From positions 13,272 to 19,923 of the forward strand of contig DMPQ01000048.1 in NCBI GenBank assembly GCA_003455945.1: DNA of 6,652 nucleotides, given 5' to 3'. Each line of letters starts with the position of its first letter. Position 1 is the stretch's first letter. Positions 1 to 4,300 of this stretch are shown here, piece by piece. This DNA comes from Planctomycetaceae bacterium (GTDB taxonomy: Bacteria; Planctomycetota; Planctomycetia; Pirellulales; Pirellulaceae). The notes beneath the pieces are model-generated. The model did no database searches, was not told where the DNA came from, and saw only the letters and a list, made by a program, of their open reading frames with translations. A program made the translations under genes and the position numbers.

Positions 1-1171
1 CCAGTCCGACGATCGGCAGACGATAGGCGATGACGGCGAACAGACCGGCGATCACCGTCACCTTGTAGAGCGCCGAGGCGATGCCGAACGCGACGAGCCC
101 GCGCTGTTCCCAGTAGGTGCGACCGATCGGCTTCGACGCGACCGAGAACGCCGCTCGCTTCAGTTCCCGAATCGCTGCCCGATCGGCCGATTGCTTCAGA
201 TTGGGCATGCCGAGCCAGTCGCTCAGCACGTAGTACCCGTCGAACTTCATCAACGGGTTCAGGTTGAAGAAGAGCGTGATGACGGTCGAGACGATCATCG
301 TCTGATGCGCGGCGGCATGCAGCAGTCCGGTATCGGTCGAGATCCAGACGACCGTCGCGACGAGCGCGACGAGCGATTCGAAGTACATCCCGGCCAGGTT
401 GACGACGATCCGATGCCAGGCGCGGTGAAAGCCCCACGCGGCGCTGGTGTCGACATAGGCGCAAGGGGTTCCGACGATCAGGATCGCGCCCCACTCGGGG
501 ACCTCGCCGCCGAAATGACGACAGGCGACCGCATGCCCGATCTCGTGCCAGACCTTCAGCACGACGACCAGGACCAGCACGAACAGGACGTTGCGGACCG
601 CGAGGAGCGATGCCCAAGGCTGCTGGAATCGCTCCCAATCGGCGACCACCGTCAGCAGCGCCATCAGCACGGCGCAGGCCCAGAGCACGGCGAACCAGCG
701 CGTGAACAGAAAGCGGAAGTACGGCGCGACCTCGACCAGCCAGCGATCGGGATTACCGAGCGGCAGCTTCAGACTGGCGAGCTGCATGAGCGACCGGGCC
801 AGCGACTTGGTGCGAGTCCGCTGCAGTCGGGCATACAGTCGGTCGGGATCTTCGGTCGGCAGCTGCAGCAACCCTCGCTGATGCAGGTCGACGACGAACT
901 GGTAGAACTCGTCTTCCCGTTCGCGCTTCAGCCGCTCCTGCTGCACCAGCTCCTCGAATGCTTCACCGACCGTTCGTCCGGACCGAAGCGCGAGGATGAT
1001 CTGATAGTCGCGAGCCGACAGCGAGTGCGACTGGAACGAGATCCCGTCGCGCAGCACGTAACACGGCTTCCCCTGCAGCACCTGACGCGAGATCTCGAGA
1101 TCGCGGCGCAGCCCGACCTTGACGTTCCGAAGCTGATCGGCCAGGCGCGGCGGAGCGGATGCCTGGCTCAT
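1..1171 (-). CDS. M50/site-2-protease-like membrane zinc metallopeptidase, 3' end beyond window
   Basis: Partial: 390 residues are visible from the ATG at 1171, and the frame is still open at base 1. HEIGH at residues 209-213 (H209, E210, H213) is the HExxH zinc site. NPLMKFDGYY at 305-314 supplies the second M50 motif, with D311 as the likely third ligand. The stretch TPCAYVD (235-241) between them is typical of the 'putative peptide zinc metalloprotease' branch. Hydrophobic segments lie near 158-177, 189-207, 255-277, 288-304 and 358-385, so this is a polytopic inner-membrane protein. Residues about 38-103 are soluble and look like a PqqD-type winged helix (YVLRDGISFQSHSLSARDY, then a charged helix and HQRGLLQLP). 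The start is fixed by the ATGA overlap with the upstream adaptor stop, and AGGTGA lies about 8 nt before the ATG. Expected role: intramembrane or membrane-proximal cleavage of a peptide or protein, working with the adaptor. The substrate is unknown. The M50 assignment is firm; the PqqD-like region is tentative. Confidence 0.9.
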   Translation of the reverse strand, partial: MSQASAPPRLADQLRNVKVGLRRDLEISRQVLQGKPCYVLRDGISFQSHSLSARDYQIILALRSGRTVGEAFEELVQQERLKREREDEFYQFVVDLHQRGLLQLPTEDPDRLYARLQRTRTKSLARSLMQLASLKLPLGNPDRWLVEVAPYFRFLFTRWFAVLWACAVLMALLTVVADWERFQQPWASLLAVRNVLFVLVLVVVLKVWHEIGHAVACRHFGGEVPEWGAILIVGTPCAYVDTSAAWGFHRAWHRIVVNLAGMYFESLVALVATVVWISTDTGLLHAAAHQTMIVSTVITLFFNLNPLMKFDGYYVLSDWLGMPNLKQSADRAAIRELKRAAFSVASKPIGRTYWEQRGLVAFGIASALYKVTVIAGLFAVIAYRLPIVGL

Positions 1172-3036
1172 AGCTGGTTCACCTGATGCCTCAGGTAGCG
1201 AAGCGGAGCGTGCCAGAGCAGCCAGGCGCCGGTCCGCTGACCGAGTTCGATGCGGGCGGTTCCCGAGTTGCCGAGTCGTCCGGCCGAGTCGGCGTCGACC
1301 GCGGCATCGGCGACGTAGATCGTCCGCCCCTCGACCACCTTGGCGGCCCGTTCGACCCGTTCGATGCGGAACGGAATCCGTTCGCCCGGTCGAGCGGCCG
1401 AGGCGAACGAGCCCGACGCACCGACGGTCACCTCGTGCACCATCGTTTCGGGAATCTCGAGCTTGAGGACCGTCTGGCCGTCGGCCGCCGTTTCGACCAG
1501 CGGATCGCCGATCGCGATCTCCTCTCCGTGTCGCGGCAGCAGATCTTCGCCGACGACGAAGCCGGCTCGACGCGCCCGACCGATCGACGCATCGATCCGT
1601 TCGTCGATCGTGGCGGCTTCGGCCGAGAGCGCCAGCAGTTCGGCGTGCGCTTCGCCGGCCGCTCCCGAATCCTGACTCATCAGCGCCGCGGCGCGTCGGA
1701 TCGACGCGAGTTCGATTCCGGCGCGAAGCTGATCGCGGCGAAGCTCGAGCGGACGGGTATCGAGTCGATAGAGCGGCGTTCCCGGTTCGACTCGGTCCCC
1801 AGGTCGGACCAGCACTTCGGCCAGCAGGGCCGCGAATGGCGCGGCATGGACTTCGCGAGCGCGATTGTCGACTCGCGCCTCGACGGCGACGACATACGGA
1901 TGTTCGGTCGCGCCCCAGACCAGCAGCGCGATCGCAGCGGCGACGGCGATGATCGCTCCGACTCGCTGCCGTCGTTCGGCTCCGCCGAAGCGTCGGGCGA
2001 AATCGTCCAAGGCGCTCCGCCACCAAGGACGGAACAGTCGATCGGCCAGCGCCAGAGCGCCTCCCAGCGGCGCGAGCTTCTGCCGGAGTTCGGCCAGCGA
2101 TATCGGCATCGGCGAGTCGGGAGACTCGAGCCGCATACCGACGATCGCGACGACTCGTTCGCCGTCGAGCAGCGGGACCGACAGGACCGGACAGCCTCCC
2201 GTCTCGAGACTCCAGCGCTCGTGCAGAGCGTAGCGGCGCCGTGCCTCGAATCCCTCGTCCAGATCGGCGTTCGACGCCAGCGGACGCCCCGCATCGAGCG
2301 TCTCGTCGAGCGCCTGCTGGATCCGCACGACCCCCGGGGCCCCGCGATGGAACTTGGCTCGCCCCGAGATCGTCGTCACGCGGACTCGTCCGCCGCGAAC
2401 GATTCCCAGCTGGACTTCCGCGAAGCCGTACTTGTTCTTCAGGCCGTTGACGATCGCCATCGACATCCGGTCGAGCGAGTCGTAGCGCGAAGCGATCCCT
2501 TCGGCGGAGAGCGCCGCCGACTCGGCCGGCGTCTCGACCTTCGTCGGTCCCTCGGGGACCGCCAACAGCGTCATCAGCGCCAGGAGCCGATCGGCCGTCA
2601 ATGCGGCGAGCTTCGAGTCGTCGCAGGCGACGATCGCCACGAGGCTGCCGATCGCCTCGTCCTGCCAATTCCGGATCGGGATGCCGCAGACCGCAGCACG
2701 AAGCCCCGACTCGCGATCCTCCAGGCGATCGATGACCGCGGCGTTGGCCGCCAGCGCCTCGACCTGAACCGAATCGGCGAACGACTTCCAGGTCGTGGCC
2801 GGAATCGATCCGGCGACCACCTCGTGACCGAGCGCGCGATCGGCCGCCTGGACGTTAAAGGCGACATAAGGGGCGCGATACGCCTCGGCGATCGCTTCGA
2901 CCGCTCGCCGACATCGTTCGGCGTGCGAGCGAGTCTCGGCGGCGATCCGCCGGAAGCGTACGGCCAGATCACCATCGGCCGCGGGAACGGTCGGTTCCCC
3001 GGTGCGGCGTTCGGTGTTTCCGGCGGGAGCGCTCAT
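1168..3036 (-). CDS. HlyD-type membrane-fusion/periplasmic adaptor with N-terminal tandem GAF-like domains
   Basis: Complete, 622 aa. Residues about 28-158 and 183-333 are two alpha/beta modules of GAF type. Each has a helix, then strands ending in a pattern such as GIPIRNWQDEAIGSLVAIV or CPVLSVPLLDGERVVAIVG, then a closing helix. RR-rich residues 336-358 precede a single membrane span at 359-376 (IIAVAAAIALLVWG). By the positive-inside rule the GAF part is cytosolic and the rest periplasmic. Next come a split biotinyl-lipoyl-like domain (384-428, with VRPGDRVEPGTPLYRLD, and about 491-530, with EIAIGDPLVETA), an alpha-hairpin between them (about 429-490) and a beta-barrel domain (about 525-605). 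This is HlyD/AcrA-like order, except that the long N-terminus is unusual for the family. The start ATG at 3036 has no clear Shine-Dalgarno. The gene overlaps the downstream M50 gene by 4 bases and lies 174 bp downstream of the PilZ-like gene. Likely role: bridge between an inner-membrane partner and an outer-membrane tunnel, gated by a cytosolic signal. The transported cargo and the GAF ligand cannot be read from sequence. Confidence 0.88.
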   Translation of the reverse strand: MSAPAGNTERRTGEPTVPAADGDLAVRFRRIAAETRSHAERCRRAVEAIAEAYRAPYVAFNVQAADRALGHEVVAGSIPATTWKSFADSVQVEALAANAAVIDRLEDRESGLRAAVCGIPIRNWQDEAIGSLVAIVACDDSKLAALTADRLLALMTLLAVPEGPTKVETPAESAALSAEGIASRYDSLDRMSMAIVNGLKNKYGFAEVQLGIVRGGRVRVTTISGRAKFHRGAPGVVRIQQALDETLDAGRPLASNADLDEGFEARRRYALHERWSLETGGCPVLSVPLLDGERVVAIVGMRLESPDSPMPISLAELRQKLAPLGGALALADRLFRPWWRSALDDFARRFGGAERRQRVGAIIAVAAAIALLVWGATEHPYVVAVEARVDNRAREVHAAPFAALLAEVLVRPGDRVEPGTPLYRLDTRPLELRRDQLRAGIELASIRRAAALMSQDSGAAGEAHAELLALSAEAATIDERIDASIGRARRAGFVVGEDLLPRHGEEIAIGDPLVETAADGQTVLKLEIPETMVHEVTVGASGSFASAARPGERIPFRIERVERAAKVVEGRTIYVADAAVDADSAGRLGNSGTARIELGQRTGAWLLWHAPLRYLRHQVNQL

Positions 3037-3210
3037 CGGTTCGGATCACGGGTCCAAACGAAGTCGGACAATCAAGGTCCGAAACGATAGGTCGTCGTAA
3101 TCTCGATCCGACCGCTGCGGCGAGAACCGAGCCGAAGAAGTACGGGGAAGTCCCGGTTGCGCCCCCGAACCCGGATGATGGCGCGCGCGAGATTCGCTCG
3201 ACCGAAGGGT

Positions 3211-3570
3211 TCAGCCGATGCCGAAGTAGCGCAACTCGGCCTCGAACCGCTCTCCCTCGCGCAGTCGACAGGCGGTGCAGCGGACCAATCGACATTCGTC
3301 CCGATCGCTCGAGTGACGTTCGATCCGATAGACGTCGCCGACGATCATCGTCCGATCGAAAAGGGCTCGGACCCCCGAGGGGATCGCCTCCAGGACCTCT
3401 CCCGACCAACCGATCGAATCCCCCGATCCGCCGCCACCGGTCCTCACCCGCAAGGTTTCGCCGATCCGCGAGGAGGACTCCAAGGCGTGACCGGTCGCCA
3501 GAACGCATGCCAACAGATCGTCCAGCGACTCCTGCGAATCGGACTCCGGCGTAACCAGGGGGATGACCAT
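3211..3570 (-). CDS. Small PilZ-like protein (119 aa), degenerate c-di-GMP motif
   Basis: The best start is the ATG at 3570, because AAAGGAG lies 7 nt upstream, the strongest ribosome-binding site in the window. Codon use (TCG, ATC, CGA, GC-ending) matches the neighbours. The N-terminal 35 residues are acidic and helical. Residues about 52-115 look like a small beta-barrel of PilZ type: GWSGEVLEAIPSGVRALFDR, then IVGDVYRIER, then CRLVRCTACRLREGERFEAELRYFG, which resembles the last strands of many small PilZ proteins. The canonical c-di-GMP residues are not intact. AIPSGV sits where (D/N)xSxxG is expected, and no clear RxxxR precedes it. It may therefore be a non-binding PilZ relative acting as a protein-protein module. 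There is no signal peptide or membrane span, so it is cytosolic. It lies on the same strand as, and 174 bp upstream of, the adaptor gene, so co-transcription is possible. That it is a gene is well supported; the PilZ assignment is moderate. Confidence 0.75.
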   Translation of the reverse strand: MVIPLVTPESDSQESLDDLLACVLATGHALESSSRIGETLRVRTGGGGSGDSIGWSGEVLEAIPSGVRALFDRTMIVGDVYRIERHSSDRDECRLVRCTACRLREGERFEAELRYFGIG

Positions 3571-3612
3571 CGGTCGGCTCCTTTCGACGATGCGGCAACG
3601 GCGGACGGGCTG

Positions 3613-3759
3613 TCATTCCGGAGGGATCTCCGGCGACGAACGGGAGCAGACGTTCGTCGCGAAGTCGTCGAGATCGCTCGCGGACCGATCGATCTCGAAC
3701 TTCCTTCCGGTCGAGGTCGGGGCGCTCGGAGCCGAAACTCCGTTCCCTTCCTGCTGCAC
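3613..3759 (-). CDS. Possible small ORF (48 aa), unknown function
   Basis: This frame ends with TGA at 3613, 42 bp before the PilZ-like start and on the same strand. Taken from a GTG at 3759 it gives 48 residues, acidic at the C-terminal side (FEIDRSASDLDDFATNVCS, then ending PEIPPE). By hand count about 79% of third positions are G/C, against about 58% and 56% at first and second positions. That bias is what a coding frame in this genome shows. No Shine-Dalgarno precedes the GTG. The same frame runs open upstream to an ATG at 3978, but that extension is arginine-rich and looks non-coding, so the start is uncertain. No family is recognised. It could be a short unknown protein, a peptide substrate of the nearby protease/adaptor pair, or chance. 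Confidence 0.28.
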   Translation of the reverse strand: MQQEGNGVSAPSAPTSTGRKFEIDRSASDLDDFATNVCSRSSPEIPPE

Positions 3760-4300
3760 AAGACTAAGCCGATCGAATCGCTCGGCCTGACGAGTTCGGA
3801 ACTCCGCAGGCCGAGGTAGGAGCGGCGATCCCCGAACGCTACGACATGATCGAGGCGCGCGACTCGCTCTCTCGAGCGACGCTCGGCGGAGCGGGTCGCG
3901 ATCGAATGACTTCACCACGGCATGGAACCGCCACTCGCAGATCTCGCGCCGCCGTGCGTCACGAAATCCGCGCGGCATTCCGACGCACTCCGTTGGTTGC
4001 GGGAGAGCGATGCCGCAGGAGCGTCAGCGCTTGCCTCGGGCGCACGATCGGATCGACCCGCACTCATGTCGCATCGCGTTCCATCGACACCGGGTTCCGA
4101 CCGTTGCGATCGCAGGACGTCGGGAGGGTGAAGGGGTTGGCGCTGCCGAGTCGATTCACGGTGCGACGGCGGTGCGACCTGTCGCATCGTCGTTGCAGGT
4201 CTCGGGTTCGCATGGCCGTGAACCGCTCCTGCTCGACCTTGCGGATCGTTCCGATCCTGCAGGTCTTCGACGATCGAGTCACTCGTCGCGAACGGCACGG
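3760..4300. other. Intergenic region between divergent units, no convincing gene
   Basis: All six frames here give arginine/serine-rich translations without recognisable motifs, so I see no gene. The region should hold the promoters for the leftward cluster and for the rightward outer-membrane factor gene. No convincing -35/-10 pair stands out in this GC-rich context. The only structured elements I can point to are short palindromes and repeats between 4067 and 4189, described separately. The frame of the outer-membrane factor stays open upstream of its ATG for more than 150 bp, but without ATG codons or signal-peptide character. Confidence 0.5.
4161..4189. promoter_or_regulatory. Repeat/palindrome cluster, candidate operator upstream of the outer-membrane factor gene
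   Basis: GTGCGAC occurs at 4161-4167 and again at 4172-4178, 11 bp apart, roughly one helical turn. The second copy forms an interrupted palindrome with the next bases: TGCGAC, CT, GTCGCA (4173-4186). A perfect palindrome, TGCGATCGCA, lies at 4105-4114. TGTCGCATCG occurs at 4067-4076 and exactly again at 4180-4189. The cluster ends about 110 bp before the ATG at 4301. This arrangement would suit a dimeric regulator, but motifs this short can occur by chance in this GC- and CGATCG-rich sequence. Confidence 0.22.

Noticed and set aside
191..1186. 331-codon plus-strand open frame opposite the M50 gene
   Set aside because: The opposite strand encodes HEIGH, NPLMKFDGYY and several membrane spans. 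This frame gives a Gln/Arg/Asp-rich sequence with no recognisable domain.
1186..3090. 634-codon plus-strand open frame opposite the adaptor gene
   Set aside because: It is codon-aligned with the adaptor on the other strand, so Ser TCG reads as Arg CGA and Ile ATC as Asp GAT. The translation is a monotonous Arg/Asp/Ser/Gly mix without motifs, and it stays open because the adaptor avoids TTA, CTA and TCA codons.
3153..3174. Hairpin (CCGGGTT with AACCGG, one bulge) about 37 bp downstream of the PilZ-like gene, considered as a terminator
   Set aside because: The stem is only six pairs with a bulge, and no U-run follows on the minus strand, so it does not meet the intrinsic-terminator pattern.
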